From assembly GCA_035344155.1 (NCBI GenBank), contig DAORAL010000002.1:222669-286668 (forward strand): 64,000 bases of DNA, read 5' to 3'. Positions 37,639-46,998 of this stretch are shown piece after piece. The notes under the pieces were generated by a model. That model was not told where the DNA came from. It saw nothing but the letters and a program-made list of their open reading frames with translations, and made no database searches. The stretch's first letter is position 1, and each line of letters opens with the position of its first letter. Position numbers and translations under genes: made by a program. The stretch comes from UBA1845 sp002338715 (GTDB lineage Bacteria; Planctomycetota; Phycisphaerae; UBA1845).

Positions 37639-38294
37639 GGGGCGTCTTGTCGGTCCTTGGTTGTCGGACCGCTGTCAGTCCGCAGATTCTTTCCATTTCC
37701 TCGCAATCTTGAAGGGGCAAGCTAGCGGGACAGTTTGCGATGGTCAAGCCGTCCAGATACCCCTCCAGGCGTCGGATATTGCGTTGTATCGGATGTGGAA
37801 TTGCCGGACCGTCGTCAATTTGAAGGGTGTACAGTCTGGTTCTAGGGCTTGTGTCATCTGTTAGACGCGGAATGGCGTGCGGCGTTTCGCATTGAAATCC
37901 GGTTTGCTTCAAATCGCAATCGCAAATGATGCAAGCCGCGCAACGTGACCAGTCGTCATGCGATTGCAGCGCGCGCTGCGACAATCGTGCGCGCAACAGC
38001 GATCGCAGGATAACTGCACGTCTGTTGTTATCCATTTACACGCGGCAGTTTTGAGGGGCAGATGATCGAACATTGTGACCACGGTATCTGAAGTCCAAGT
38101 ATGGGGCGAGATCTTTATACAAACGTGTTCACTCTCTGCCGACCCAGCGCAGATCTCCCGTTTGGTGAACAAAATCAATTTTATTTCTGGCCGTTTGTTT
38201 TGGGACGCATGGAGGATTGGGCCAATAAAACAAGGCATAAAAAGAGTTGGGACTTGGCATCTTGCACTCGCAGTGAACCGTCGCGTCCGCATAC

Positions 38295-38328
38295 AAGGTC
38301 CGAATGAATTGATCAATTCAAGGTCCGA
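38295..38328 (+). promoter_or_regulatory. Palindrome GAATTGATCAATTC between direct repeats AAGGTCCGA
   Basis: A perfect 14-bp palindrome (38306-38319) is enclosed by two identical 9-nt direct repeats (38295-38303 and 38320-38328). It lies about 180 bp upstream of the first flagellin gene and just upstream of a sigma-28-like site. The arrangement suits a dimeric regulator's operator. Confidence 0.5.
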
Positions 38329-38337
38329 CAAATCACC

Positions 38338-38365
38338 TAAAGGGGCGTTATTGGCAAGTCGATGC
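38338..38365 (+). promoter_or_regulatory. Candidate sigma-28 promoter for the first flagellin
   Basis: TAAA, a 16-nt spacer, then GTCGATGC, compared with the FliA consensus TAAA-N15-GCCGATAA. The match is partial and a long leader (about 135 nt) would follow. Confidence 0.3.
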
Positions 38366-38508
38366 GTGAATTGCGTACCGGTCGAAACCACACCTGACTG
38401 CGGATTCGGACGTGCGTCGCGAAAAGCGGGCGTCAGGATGAAGACGCAGCAAAAGCATTGTCAGGCAGTTTGGTCTCCGCAAGGTCGGAGGCCGCTTGGA
38501 GAGCCAAG

Positions 38509-39924
38509 ATGAGTCGAATCGTCACCAATGTCCAGTCGCTGATTGCTCAACGCGTCCTCGGAGGGCAGAACAAAGCACTCAATGAATCGCTGACGCGGTT
38601 GAGTACAGGTCTGCGGATTAACAGCGGGGCGGATGATCCAGCCGGTTTGATTGGATCTGAGTCATTGCGATCTGAGAAGGTTGCCATTTCAGCTGCCATC
38701 GACAACGCCAGGCGGGCAGACAACGTGCTGTCGATTGCGGAAGGGGCTTTGCAGGAGGTGAATCGCCTTCTCCTGGACCTCGAGGATCTGGTCGACCGAA
38801 GTGCCAACGAAGCCGGCCTGAGCGATGCCGAAGTGCAGGCAAACCAGGTGCAGATCGACGCCATTCTCTCGTCGATCGACCGTATTTCCAACACGGCATC
38901 CTTTAACGGCTCCAAGCTACTCGGTGGCGGTTTCGAATTCACGACTTCAGGTATCGCAGGCAGCGCCGTTTCGAATGCCCAGATCAACTCGGTAAAGGTA
39001 CCGGAAGGCGCGTCGCGGCAGGTCGCAATTGACGTCGTTACAGCCTCGAAGTTTGCCTCGATCAGCGCTGTCGGCGGTGGTGCAGGTGGCGCGTTGTCGG
39101 CTGTCACGACGATCGAAGTCGGCGGAAGTTATGGGACCGAGAACTTCAGCTTCGCATCGGGCACGACGTTGGCCAGCATCGCCACCGCGATCAATACGAG
39201 CACGCAACTCACGGGCGTGTCAGCGGTCACCAGCGGTGGAAATCTGTTCTTCACCAGTACCGACTACGGTTCAGACGCCCTCGTCTCGGTTGAAGTGTTG
39301 TCGGGTTCACTATCACTCAGCGGCAACAACAGCGCCGGTGTCGACGGAACGATCACGATCAACGGGTCAGCCGCCAACGTCAAGGGTCTCGAAGCATCAG
39401 TCAATACGGGATCGTTGTCGGCGAAGATTGCACTGGATGCAACGTTTGCTTCAACATCCGGTGCGAGTACATCGTTTGACATTACCGGTGGCGGGGCTCG
39501 ATTTGCAATTGCACCTGAAGTCAGTCTCGTTGGTATTGAGACGATCGGGCTGCAGTCCGTTTCGACTGGATCTCTGGGCGATCGTGTCAGCGGATTTCTG
39601 ACGACACTGCAGAGCGGGTCCACGAACGATTTGAAGAGCAAGAACTTTGCGTCCGCTCAGCGTGTGGTTCGCGCTGCACAAGAACAGGTCTCGACGCTTC
39701 GTGGCCGGATCGGTGGATTCCAGAAGAACACGCTGAACACGGCGATCAACTCGCTTCTGGTCACACTGGAAAATACGGCTGCGGCTGAAAGTGCGATTCG
39801 CGACACCGATTTCGCCGAAGCGACCAGCGCATTGACGCGGGCCCAGATTCTCGTGAACTCGGCTACTTCCACTTTACAGCTGGCCAACGCTCAGCCGCAA
39901 AGTGTTCTGGCGCTCCTGCAATAA
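38509..39924 (+). CDS. Flagellin (first copy)
   Basis: A 471-residue filament subunit. The conserved D0/D1 N-terminus (VTNVQSLIAQRVLG, LSTGLRINSGADDPAGL) and C-terminus (AESAIRDTDFAEATSALTRAQILVNS, shown only in part here as AESAIRDTDFAEA) frame a variable middle with a flagellin hook-IN-type motif (GTENFSFASGTTLASIA). It has no cysteine, as usual for flagellins. The start is the ATG at 38509, which follows GGAGAG at about 7 nt. The second flagellin follows after a terminator, so each is an independent unit. Export is by the flagellar type III apparatus, whose genes are not here. Confidence 0.95.
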   Translation: MSRIVTNVQSLIAQRVLGGQNKALNESLTRLSTGLRINSGADDPAGLIGSESLRSEKVAISAAIDNARRADNVLSIAEGALQEVNRLLLDLEDLVDRSANEAGLSDAEVQANQVQIDAILSSIDRISNTASFNGSKLLGGGFEFTTSGIAGSAVSNAQINSVKVPEGASRQVAIDVVTASKFASISAVGGGAGGALSAVTTIEVGGSYGTENFSFASGTTLASIATAINTSTQLTGVSAVTSGGNLFFTSTDYGSDALVSVEVLSGSLSLSGNNSAGVDGTITINGSAANVKGLEASVNTGSLSAKIALDATFASTSGASTSFDITGGGARFAIAPEVSLVGIETIGLQSVSTGSLGDRVSGFLTTLQSGSTNDLKSKNFASAQRVVRAAQEQVSTLRGRIGGFQKNTLNTAINSLLVTLENTAAAESAIRDTDFAEATSALTRAQILVNSATSTLQLANAQPQSVLALLQ

Positions 39925-40245
39925 GGGGTTTATCGGGCCGCCGGATTCGACAGCATTCACCGCCTGGACGCACGATCGCGTTCAGGCGGTTTTTTCATGG
40001 GTCCCATAAGCGGACAAGCTTTTGAGTATGCAGGATTTATCTAAAGGGTCGGTCTCTTCGGGACGACGAAGCGGTGTGGCACAAAAATTGAGGATTGGAT
40101 TTGTTGTCCGAACCCTCAATTCCTGATTGTCAAAAAAGGTTCGATGCAACGGCGAATGATTGTCGCCGTGTTCAAAATTTAGAGTCGCGCACGGTGGCGT
40201 GACGACATGGCAACCGGCGGGTTGTCAGCATCACGGAGGATGTCA
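39925..40245 (+). promoter_or_regulatory. Leader region of the second flagellin with two hairpins
   Basis: The 321-bp gap contains the terminator above and then two further inverted repeats. AATTGAGG / CCTCAATT lies at 40086-40121 with a long loop. ACGGCGA / TCGCCGT lies at 40149-40169 with a 7-nt loop. A TAAAGGGTCGG box at 40042 resembles the TAAAGGGGCG box upstream of the first flagellin, so both genes may share a promoter type; the -10 part is poor. Confidence 0.35.
39960..39995 (+). terminator. Rho-independent terminator after the first flagellin gene
   Basis: CCGCCTGGACGC pairs with GCGTTCAGGCGG (12 bp, one G-U pair) around a 6-nt loop, followed by six T residues. Confidence 0.92.
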
Positions 40246-41667
40246 ATGACGCGCATCAATACCAACATACCTTCAATGATCGCCCAGGGGCGTTTGCGGA
40301 ACAATACCAATGATCTGCAAACTCGGCTGGAACGATTGGCAACCGGACTTCGGATCAACCGCGGCAAGGACGATCCGGCTGGGCTGATCGCATCGGAAAT
40401 CCTTCGCAGCGAAATCAAAGCCATTGATCAGGCGATCGACAACTCGCAACGGGCGATCAATGTGGTGTCGACTGCGGAAGGCGCGATTAACGAAACGTCG
40501 AGCTTGTTGCTCGATCTTCGGGCGTTGCTCGTCAGCTCGGCGAACGACGGTGCGTTGTCTCCCGAAGAGATCGAAGCCAACCAGCTGGAAATCGATTCGC
40601 TGATCGCGAGCATCGACCGCATCGCCAACACCACTTCGTTTGGCTCAAAGAAACTGCTCGACGGCAGCCTCGGGTACACGGTCTCCGGTGTGAACACGAC
40701 CAACCTGGAATCCGTTTCGGTGTTCAGTGCACGCGTTCCGGAAGGCAATGTTCGCAACGTCGTTGTGCAGGTGACTGCGTCGGCCGAGGCTGCGACCCAA
40801 CAGATCACTGCGTCGGCCACGGGTGCGGCTGCGATCGAAATCACTGGAATTCAGGGAACCGAAATTCTGTCCTTCGCGTCCGGAACGACCATCGCCCAAA
40901 TTCAGACGAGCATCAATGCCGTCACCGATACGACGGGTCTGTCCGCCACGGTGAGTGGCAACGTGCTCACGATCAACAGCAACACGTTTGGCAGCGAATC
41001 GCTCGTCAAGGTTAAGACGCTCAGTGGTACGTTCATGGGCGATTCGAACTACACCGCCGGAGCGGCTGCGGTCGAGGACAAAGGTGTCGATCCAACCGTG
41101 CTGGTGAACGGTCAGGTCGCCGACGCCCGCGGGCTTCGCGTTGATATTCGAACCAACGGTCTGGACGGGCGATTCTACCTGTCGCAGGCATTCGCTCAGT
41201 CGGCAACGAGTACGAGCTTCGACGTGACCGGTGGTGGGTCCACGTTCCAGCTTGGACCATCCGTGACGCCCGCCGCCCAGGTCAGCGTGGGAATCAACTC
41301 GACTTCTTCCGGCGCATTGGGCAATAGCGTCATCGGTTTCCTGAACAGTCTCAAGAGCGGTGGGGCCAACGAGATAAAAGGCAAGCATTTCGTGGCTGCT
41401 CAAAACATCGTGAGCGAGGCGATCAACCAGGTGGCGACGGCGCGTGGACGACTTGGAAGCCTTCAGAAGAACCAGATCGAAACCAACATCAACAGTCAGC
41501 AGATCGCATTGGAAAACGTCAGTGCGTCCGAGTCGATCATTCGCGACGCCGACATCGCGACCGAAGTTTCGGCATTGACGCGTGCCCAGATTCTCTTCCA
41601 GAGCACGCAGAATACACTCCAGATCTCAAACGCGCTGCCGCAAGCCGTCTTGGGACTTCTGGGATAG
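40246..41667 (+). CDS. Flagellin (second copy)
   Basis: A 473-residue paralogue of the preceding flagellin, with the same ends: INTNIPSMIAQGRL, LATGLRINRGKDDPAGLI, and C-terminal SESIIRDADIATEVSALTRAQ (given in part). The middle again has GTEILSFASGTTIAQIQ, a hook-IN-type motif. The start is the ATG at 40246, six bases after GGAGG; an ATG at 40240 overlaps that ribosome site and is unlikely. The two copies differ widely outside the D0/D1 ends, so they are likely not recent duplicates and could form a composite filament. Confidence 0.95.
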   Translation: MTRINTNIPSMIAQGRLRNNTNDLQTRLERLATGLRINRGKDDPAGLIASEILRSEIKAIDQAIDNSQRAINVVSTAEGAINETSSLLLDLRALLVSSANDGALSPEEIEANQLEIDSLIASIDRIANTTSFGSKKLLDGSLGYTVSGVNTTNLESVSVFSARVPEGNVRNVVVQVTASAEAATQQITASATGAAAIEITGIQGTEILSFASGTTIAQIQTSINAVTDTTGLSATVSGNVLTINSNTFGSESLVKVKTLSGTFMGDSNYTAGAAAVEDKGVDPTVLVNGQVADARGLRVDIRTNGLDGRFYLSQAFAQSATSTSFDVTGGGSTFQLGPSVTPAAQVSVGINSTSSGALGNSVIGFLNSLKSGGANEIKGKHFVAAQNIVSEAINQVATARGRLGSLQKNQIETNINSQQIALENVSASESIIRDADIATEVSALTRAQILFQSTQNTLQISNALPQAVLGLLG

Positions 41668-41711
41668 CGGATCGGGAGCGAAGGATCGCCTCGGCCGCCT
41701 AAAAAAGGGGA

Positions 41712-41748
41712 CGACAGCGTCGTCATCCCGTCTTTGGGAATGGATTCC
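41712..41748 (-). repeat. Dispersed palindromic repeat, copy 2 (inverted)
   Basis: Read on the minus strand: ATTCCC, 6 nt, GGGA, then TGACGACGCTGTCG, the last 14 nt identical to copy 1 at 11378-11391. It sits in the 3' end of the second flagellin unit, before its terminator. The core palindrome is shorter than in copies 1 and 3. Confidence 0.65.
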
Positions 41749-41759
41749 TACAAGCCTTG

Positions 41760-41797
41760 AGTACACCGCAGACCGTTGGTTTGCGGTGTACTTTTTT
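41760..41797 (+). terminator. Rho-independent terminator after the second flagellin gene
   Basis: AGTACACCGCA pairs perfectly with TGCGGTGTACT (11 bp) around an 11-nt loop, followed by a run of T residues. Confidence 0.93.
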
Positions 41798-41837
41798 CCC
41801 CCATCAAGCCTCCCCGTCCAGTGCGCTGGTCGACAGT

Positions 41838-41845
41838 GCCGATAA
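41838..41845 (+). promoter_or_regulatory. Sigma-28-like -10 box upstream of fliD
   Basis: GCCGATAA matches the FliA -10 consensus at all eight positions and lies 70 nt before the fliD start. No good TAAA box is found 15-16 nt upstream, so support is only moderate. Confidence 0.4.
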
Positions 41846-41915
41846 TTAATATGGACCTTCTGCACGCGCCGTGGTCTCGTCGCAGATTTCGATTTTCGAT
41901 GGGGAGATCAGTCAG

Positions 41916-44900
41916 ATGAGCAGTATTAGTAGCGGAATCGGCCTTGCTTCCGGACTTCCAACAAGTCAGATCATCGAATCGCTGCTGGCGAGTCAGGCCC
42001 GCCCGCGAGAACTCCTGACCACTCAACTCGAAGAGATTCAGGCACAGCGAACAGCTTTCCTTGAATTGAACGCGCGGCTCATCGGATTGCAGAGTTCCGT
42101 TTCCGGAATCAACAATCCGACGTTCTTCAACCAGTTCCAAGCCAACAGCAGCAATGAGGACGTTCTGACGGCCATCGCGTCGGCAGGTGCCTCGCCAGGC
42201 GTGATTGACCTCGTCGTTAAGTCACTCGTGACATCGCATCAGATGATCAGCGGAGGATATGCCGACCCGGACAAAACGCCCGTCGGCGCCGGCGAACTCG
42301 TCATCGAAATTGGCGAAGGGAAACTCGCCAAGCCGACCAAGCTGGGTGACCTTAACGGCGGGGAAGGCGTTCGGCGCGGAATCATTGAGATCACCGATGG
42401 CGCGGGGAACTCTGCAGAAATCAATCTGACCGCGACGGTAACGATCGACGACGTGTTGAGCGAGATTAACACCGAAGGGGCGATCGCCGTTGAAGCCCGT
42501 GTCGACGGAAATCGAATCATTCTCGAGGACAAGAGCGGCGGAACAGGTACGCTTCGCGTCGTGGACCTTAACGGTGGATTCGCATCCGTTGATTTGGGGC
42601 TCGATGGTCCTGCGACCAGCGGTGTCATCAGCGGGACAGACATTCACTACCTCGCCGATTCAACGCAACTCCATCTGCTCAATGATGGCAATGGCGTGCG
42701 CCACAATGCTGACGAGGAATTCAGTATCTCGTCGGCGAATGGAACAACGTTCAACGTTTCGATGTCGGGTCTGATCAAAGATACGACCCGGGTCGAAGTG
42801 CTCAATAGCGGAAACGGTGTGCGGCTGGGAGAAATCAGAATCACCAACCGGCTTGGGAAGACGGGAACGGTGGATTTAACCGGGGCGCAAACGGTCGGCG
42901 AAATCATCGAGCGGATCAACAACGCGGCCGACGATAGTGGCGACAATCTGGGTGTGGAATTGTCGAGCGGTATTGGTATCGGCGGCGTTGGTAGTCTCAG
43001 CATCACCGATACAAATGAAATCTCAGAAGACAACGAGCAGGAACTGGTCATCGAAGACGTGACCGGATTCGCTGCACGCGACCTGGGCATCGCGCAGAGT
43101 ACGCTTTCGAGCACGTTCATTGGAAACGGTATTCATCGTATCGAAAGTGTCGGAGACGTATTGCGGGCGATCAATTATGCCGTGGGCAACGATGGCTCGG
43201 TTGTGGCGTCGCTTAGCGGTAATGGCATTGTCGTACGCGACACGGGAATCGGCGCCGATCCGCTCGTGATCACGGCGCTGGCTGACGAGGCTGGCAACGT
43301 ATCTCAGACTGCGGCAGACCTTGGTATTGAAGGCGTTTTCGACGAGCCAGGCGTCCCGGCGATTTCCCGCGATTTGCTGGCGGGGCTGAACACCGTTCTG
43401 CTGCGATCGCTCAACGGCGGCAATGGAATCGAGTTTGGCGACGTCAACGAAGTCTCGTTCGCCACGCGCGATGGCGCCGCCCCCGTAACCATTGATTTTA
43501 CCGGCGTTCAAACGGTTCAGGACATCATCTCGCGGATCAACAACGGTGTGCCGGGAATCGAGGCATCGCTCAACGCAGCCGGTAATGGTATTGCCCTCGT
43601 CGATGTTTCCACCGATACGCCAACCACGACGCTGCAGATCAGCGACGTCACTGGAACGTTGGCCAACCAACTCGGTATTGCCGGATCATTTGAAGAAACC
43701 GTCGACGGCGACAACCTGCAACTTCAGTACATCTCCGAGCGGACCAAACTCGAAGACTTAAACTTTGGGCGTGGTGTGCGACCCGGGTCCATCGAATTCC
43801 AGACAACGACTGGTCAAATATTCGCTGTCGACATCGATTCCAGCGATAGGACGCTTCAGCACGTCATCGACGCCATCAACGAAGCCGGCAACCCGCGGGG
43901 AATCTCTGCGGCGATCAACGCGACCGGTGACGGTATCGCCATCACCGACACCAGCGGCGGTGCGAATAAGCTCACCATCACCGATCGAAATGGCGGGACG
44001 ACGGCCAAGGATTTGCGGATCGCCGGCGAGTCGAAAACTGGCCAACCGACCATCGACGGAACGTTTGAAATCCACATCGACATCGAAGCCGACGATACGC
44101 TGCGCGACATTGCATCCAAACTTTCGAAGGCGTCTCCGGATCTCAATGCCAGCGTCATCAACGACGGTGCCTCGGCGACGCCATTTCGGTTGTCGCTCAA
44201 CTCGGGTGTGACGGGAACGCAAGGCGAACTGATCGTCGATGCCGGCGATACCGGATTAAAATTAAACACGCTGGTTGCGGCACAGGACGCCGTGATGCTC
44301 ATCGGTGGTGAAGGTGCGACCAGTCCGCTCGTGGTGGCCAGTTCATCAAACAACGTCTCGGGCGTGCTGCCAGGCGTTGACATTGACCTGCATCGGGCGT
44401 CTGACGAGCCGATTTCGCTCGCGATCAGCCGCGACATCGAGAGCATCGTCGAAGACCTGGACGGTTTCGTCACAAACTACAACGCAGTCATGGACCGTAC
44501 CGATGAACTCACATCGTTCGACCCTGAAACGGAGGAACGCGGTATTCTCCTCGGTGATTCGGCGATTTCGCAAATCCAGTCACGGTTGTCGCGAATTGTG
44601 ATTGGTCGATTTGAAGGTGCGCCTCCCGGGACGAACTCACTTGCATCTGTTGGCATTACCTTTGGAAATGGTGCGCGGTTGACGTTCGATGAAGAGAAAT
44701 TCCGCGACAAGTACGCCGAAGATCCCGCAGCTGTCGAGCAATTGTTCACCGCGGCTGAAGTCGGTGTCGGCGCGGTAATCGACAACGCACTTGATGAGCT
44801 TTCCTCAGATTCGGATGGATTGCTGGCACGCCGCAATAACACGCTGAGCGATCAGGAAGAAGACATCAACGACCGCATCACCCGAATCGACGATCAGCTC

Positions 44901-45014
44901 GAACGCCGCCGTGCCCAACTTGAGCGTCAATTCGCCAATCTCGAATCGGTCATTTCCGGGTTGCAGGGACAGCAGTCGTCACTGTCGCAATTGGCGCAGC
45001 TGGCGAGCAGTTAG
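41916..45014 (+). CDS. fliD: Flagellar filament cap protein, unusually long
   Basis: FliD caps the growing filament and places flagellin subunits. The N-terminal domain (SGLPTSQIIESLLASQARP) and C-terminal domain (ESIVEDLDGFVTNYNAVMD, LLGDSAISQIQSRL) are typical, and the end is a coiled coil (RIDDQLERRRAQLERQF). The protein has 1032 residues, while most FliD proteins have roughly 400-700. The excess is five copies of a hook-IN-like module between about residues 140 and 720. The start is the ATG at 41916 with GGGGAG 9 nt upstream. fliS follows after 138 bp, the usual gene order. It is secreted by the flagellar export apparatus. Confidence 0.93.
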   Translation: MSSISSGIGLASGLPTSQIIESLLASQARPRELLTTQLEEIQAQRTAFLELNARLIGLQSSVSGINNPTFFNQFQANSSNEDVLTAIASAGASPGVIDLVVKSLVTSHQMISGGYADPDKTPVGAGELVIEIGEGKLAKPTKLGDLNGGEGVRRGIIEITDGAGNSAEINLTATVTIDDVLSEINTEGAIAVEARVDGNRIILEDKSGGTGTLRVVDLNGGFASVDLGLDGPATSGVISGTDIHYLADSTQLHLLNDGNGVRHNADEEFSISSANGTTFNVSMSGLIKDTTRVEVLNSGNGVRLGEIRITNRLGKTGTVDLTGAQTVGEIIERINNAADDSGDNLGVELSSGIGIGGVGSLSITDTNEISEDNEQELVIEDVTGFAARDLGIAQSTLSSTFIGNGIHRIESVGDVLRAINYAVGNDGSVVASLSGNGIVVRDTGIGADPLVITALADEAGNVSQTAADLGIEGVFDEPGVPAISRDLLAGLNTVLLRSLNGGNGIEFGDVNEVSFATRDGAAPVTIDFTGVQTVQDIISRINNGVPGIEASLNAAGNGIALVDVSTDTPTTTLQISDVTGTLANQLGIAGSFEETVDGDNLQLQYISERTKLEDLNFGRGVRPGSIEFQTTTGQIFAVDIDSSDRTLQHVIDAINEAGNPRGISAAINATGDGIAITDTSGGANKLTITDRNGGTTAKDLRIAGESKTGQPTIDGTFEIHIDIEADDTLRDIASKLSKASPDLNASVINDGASATPFRLSLNSGVTGTQGELIVDAGDTGLKLNTLVAAQDAVMLIGGEGATSPLVVASSSNNVSGVLPGVDIDLHRASDEPISLAISRDIESIVEDLDGFVTNYNAVMDRTDELTSFDPETEERGILLGDSAISQIQSRLSRIVIGRFEGAPPGTNSLASVGITFGNGARLTFDEEKFRDKYAEDPAAVEQLFTAAEVGVGAVIDNALDELSSDSDGLLARRNNTLSDQEEDINDRITRIDDQLERRRAQLERQFANLESVISGLQGQQSSLSQLAQLASS
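42338..44040 (+). repeat. Five internal hook-IN-type modules in fliD
   Basis: Modules open with LGDLNGGEGVRRG, LHLLNDGNGVRHN, VEVLNSGNGVRLG, LRSLNGGNGIEFG and LEDLNFGRGVRPG, at about residues 141, 250, 291, 495 and 610. Full modules run about 115 residues: the opening, a VDLTGAQTV-IxxINxA helix, a GNGIxLxD strand and a LGIxG end. The second is cut short, and an extra half-module follows the third. Confidence 0.8.
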
Positions 45015-45114
45015 ACACCGGCGAATGGATGGTCCGAGAGGTTCAGTCAGACCGAACAGCCGTACCGCCGAACCGCATCCTGCGAAGATTGCGCTGTGGG
45101 GCGGCCCTCCAAAA

Positions 45115-45142
45115 TGAACACACCAGCGCAATAGGCCGATAC
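45115..45142 (+). promoter_or_regulatory. Candidate sigma-28 promoter directly before fliS
   Basis: TGAA, 16 nt, then GCCGATAC (seven of eight matches to GCCGATAA). The start codon lies only 10 nt after the -10 box, which would give an almost leaderless mRNA; no ribosome site precedes the fliS ATG. Confidence 0.4.
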
Positions 45143-45152
45143 TATCAGTATT

Positions 45153-45608
45153 ATGGCAGGGATTCCGGACCAATCTTACTTGCGCGATGCCGTGATGACC
45201 GCGTCACCAGAGCAACTTCAACTGATGCTCTACGACGGCGCGATTCGTTTTGCGCGGCAGGGGCGTGCCGCCATCGAGTCCAAAGACTTCGAGTTGGCCT
45301 TTGAACGCCTGTCCCGCGCGCAGAAGATCGTCCTTGAGATGCAGCAGGGGCTGAATTTCGATGTGGACAAGGAACTCTGCGAGCGGATGTCCGGACTCTA
45401 CATGTATGCGTATCGCAAGCTTGTCGACGCCTGCTGCAAACATACCGTAGAGGAAGTGGACGAGGCCCTTCGGGTGCTGGAGTATGAGCGCCAGACCTGG
45501 GTCATGTTGATGGACAAGGTGCTCAAGTTGGATGCCACCCAAGTTGTCGATTTGTCGGTTCAGGGCCCGGCAGGACCGACTGGCGGGGCATTGTCCATCG
45601 AAGGATAA
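45153..45608 (+). CDS. fliS: Flagellar export chaperone
   Basis: FliS binds flagellin in the cytoplasm and keeps it from polymerising before export. A 151-residue protein with the family core VMTASPEQLQLMLYDGAIRF, then FELAFERLSRAQKIV and LYMYAYRKLVDA; all-helical as expected. The alignment of MTASPEQL to the family N-terminus supports the ATG at 45153, although no ribosome site precedes it. It lies 138 bp after fliD and is followed by a secreted TPR protein. Confidence 0.94.
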   Translation: MAGIPDQSYLRDAVMTASPEQLQLMLYDGAIRFARQGRAAIESKDFELAFERLSRAQKIVLEMQQGLNFDVDKELCERMSGLYMYAYRKLVDACCKHTVEEVDEALRVLEYERQTWVMLMDKVLKLDATQVVDLSVQGPAGPTGGALSIEG

Positions 45609-45777
45609 TCGCATCGCCGCCCATACGGGGCTTCAGAATCCGGATGGACTTCAAGTTCTGATTGCTGCATACTTTCGCGTTGAGCGGCCCATTCGGTCCG
45701 CCACCGGGCAGGAAAATCGCAACCCTGCCGATCTTTTGCGTTCGCGAGACGTACCAATGGTCAAGGAGGACCCCCAG

Positions 45778-46941
45778 ATGCGGCCCACTGATCTTCTACG
45801 ACAAGTCATCACCAACTTCGGCGTTCACACGTCCGCATTGTGCCTGGCGGGTGCTTGCTTGCTGATGGGGCCCGGCGGCGCTCTGGCGCAGTTCGACGAT
45901 CCGACGCCGCCTTCGCGTCCTCAGGGAGCGGGAACCTACGCCGGTATGTCCCCCGATGAGGCGCTCAACAAGGCGCTCGAGGTTGTTACTGATTTGGAAG
46001 AGTCAGAACGCAATCCCGATGAAGTGCAGGAAGAGCGAGCCGACTACATCGAAACGATGGCGATCGTCGATAAGATTCTGGAAATCGATCCGTTGAACAA
46101 GACGGCTGGTTATGTCAAAGGTCGGCTGAACATTCTCGCGGGTCGCCCACGCTCGGCGCTTCCGATGATCGAAGAGTACGTCAGCGACCCGGCCGGTCAA
46201 AACGACTGGCGTGCGTACAAGATTCTTGGCGACCTGTATATCAGCAGCTTCCCGAAGCACGCGGTGTCGAAGTACCGCCAGGCAATTGCACTCGCGGAAA
46301 ATGAAGCCGAACCGGTCATTGGTCTCGCGCGGGCCGAACTCAAATTGAGCAACTCCGAGTCGGCGGTCGAACAGGCCCAAAATGCCATTCGCCTCGACAA
46401 AAAGGGCGAATCTTCCTATCAGGCGACGTTGGCTGAAGCCCTCCTGATGGACAAGAAATATGAAGACGCCGAACGGGCAGCCGAAGCGGCGGTCAAAATG
46501 TCGGAAGAGGAATTTGGCCGCAATCCAGAAAAGAAAACCCTACTGATCGACTTGCAGAACCATTATGAACTTCGATTGAGGTGCATCACGCACTTGGCCG
46601 CGTTGTATCCCGAGCGCGCTGACTATGTTGTGCAACTGGCGCAGATTTGGCAGGACAAAGCCGACCTTGAACGCGTCGTGGCCTATCACCAAGCCGTCTT
46701 GATGATCGAAAGGTCAAAGACGAATCCGCAGTTGAAGGTCTCGCCCGAACTGCTCTACGAAGAGGCGAGGCTTAACCGCCTGGTCTCGCGCGACGACAAG
46801 GCGCTCAACGTGCTCAACGAACTTCTGCAATTGGATCCGAGTTTCGCTCCCGCGATTGAATTGAAGAAAATCATCGAATCTGAAAACGTGGGGCTGACTG
46901 AAGAGAACACGACAGCCGCCGCCAGCGGTTCAACCCCGTAG
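45778..46941 (+). CDS. Exported TPR-repeat protein
   Basis: A 387-residue protein. The start is fixed by AAGGAGGA 7 nt before the ATG at 45778; the long upstream frame overlaps the end of fliS and is not used. A signal peptide (SALCLAGACLLMGPGGALAQ) precedes helical repeats of TPR type, e.g. the pairs around SALPMIEEYVSDP, AVSKYRQAIALAENEAEP and YEDAERAAEAAVKM. TPRs make protein-protein contacts, so this is probably a periplasmic scaffold or assembly factor. Proximity to the flagellar genes is suggestive, but no flagellar family match is seen. Confidence 0.8.
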   Translation: MRPTDLLRQVITNFGVHTSALCLAGACLLMGPGGALAQFDDPTPPSRPQGAGTYAGMSPDEALNKALEVVTDLEESERNPDEVQEERADYIETMAIVDKILEIDPLNKTAGYVKGRLNILAGRPRSALPMIEEYVSDPAGQNDWRAYKILGDLYISSFPKHAVSKYRQAIALAENEAEPVIGLARAELKLSNSESAVEQAQNAIRLDKKGESSYQATLAEALLMDKKYEDAERAAEAAVKMSEEEFGRNPEKKTLLIDLQNHYELRLRCITHLAALYPERADYVVQLAQIWQDKADLERVVAYHQAVLMIERSKTNPQLKVSPELLYEEARLNRLVSRDDKALNVLNELLQLDPSFAPAIELKKIIESENVGLTEENTTAAASGSTP

Positions 46942-46998
46942 ATCGACGCATCGATCGGCCCGCGATCCATTCGCAGCAATTTTTCGCCATTCCGCAGC

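Larger units (their letters stand above)
37639..38508. other. Long intergenic region upstream of the flagellin genes
   Basis: 870 bp, visibly more AT-rich toward its right end. Two reading frames cross it on opposite strands, but neither has coding-like composition nor family resemblance, so I call no gene. The right half holds a palindrome flanked by direct repeats and a sigma-28-like site, listed separately. The left part must contain the cysD promoter on the minus strand. Confidence 0.6.

Noticed and set aside
37909..38391. 160-codon minus-strand frame in the same gap
   Set aside because: Overlaps the other spurious frame and the palindrome; no coding signature.
38075..38512. 145-codon plus-strand frame ending with an ATGA overlap at the flagellin start
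   Set aside because: The overlap looks operon-like, but the protein has no domain, a biased Arg/Cys/Trp content and no ribosome site, and the palindrome and promoter-like site lie inside it.
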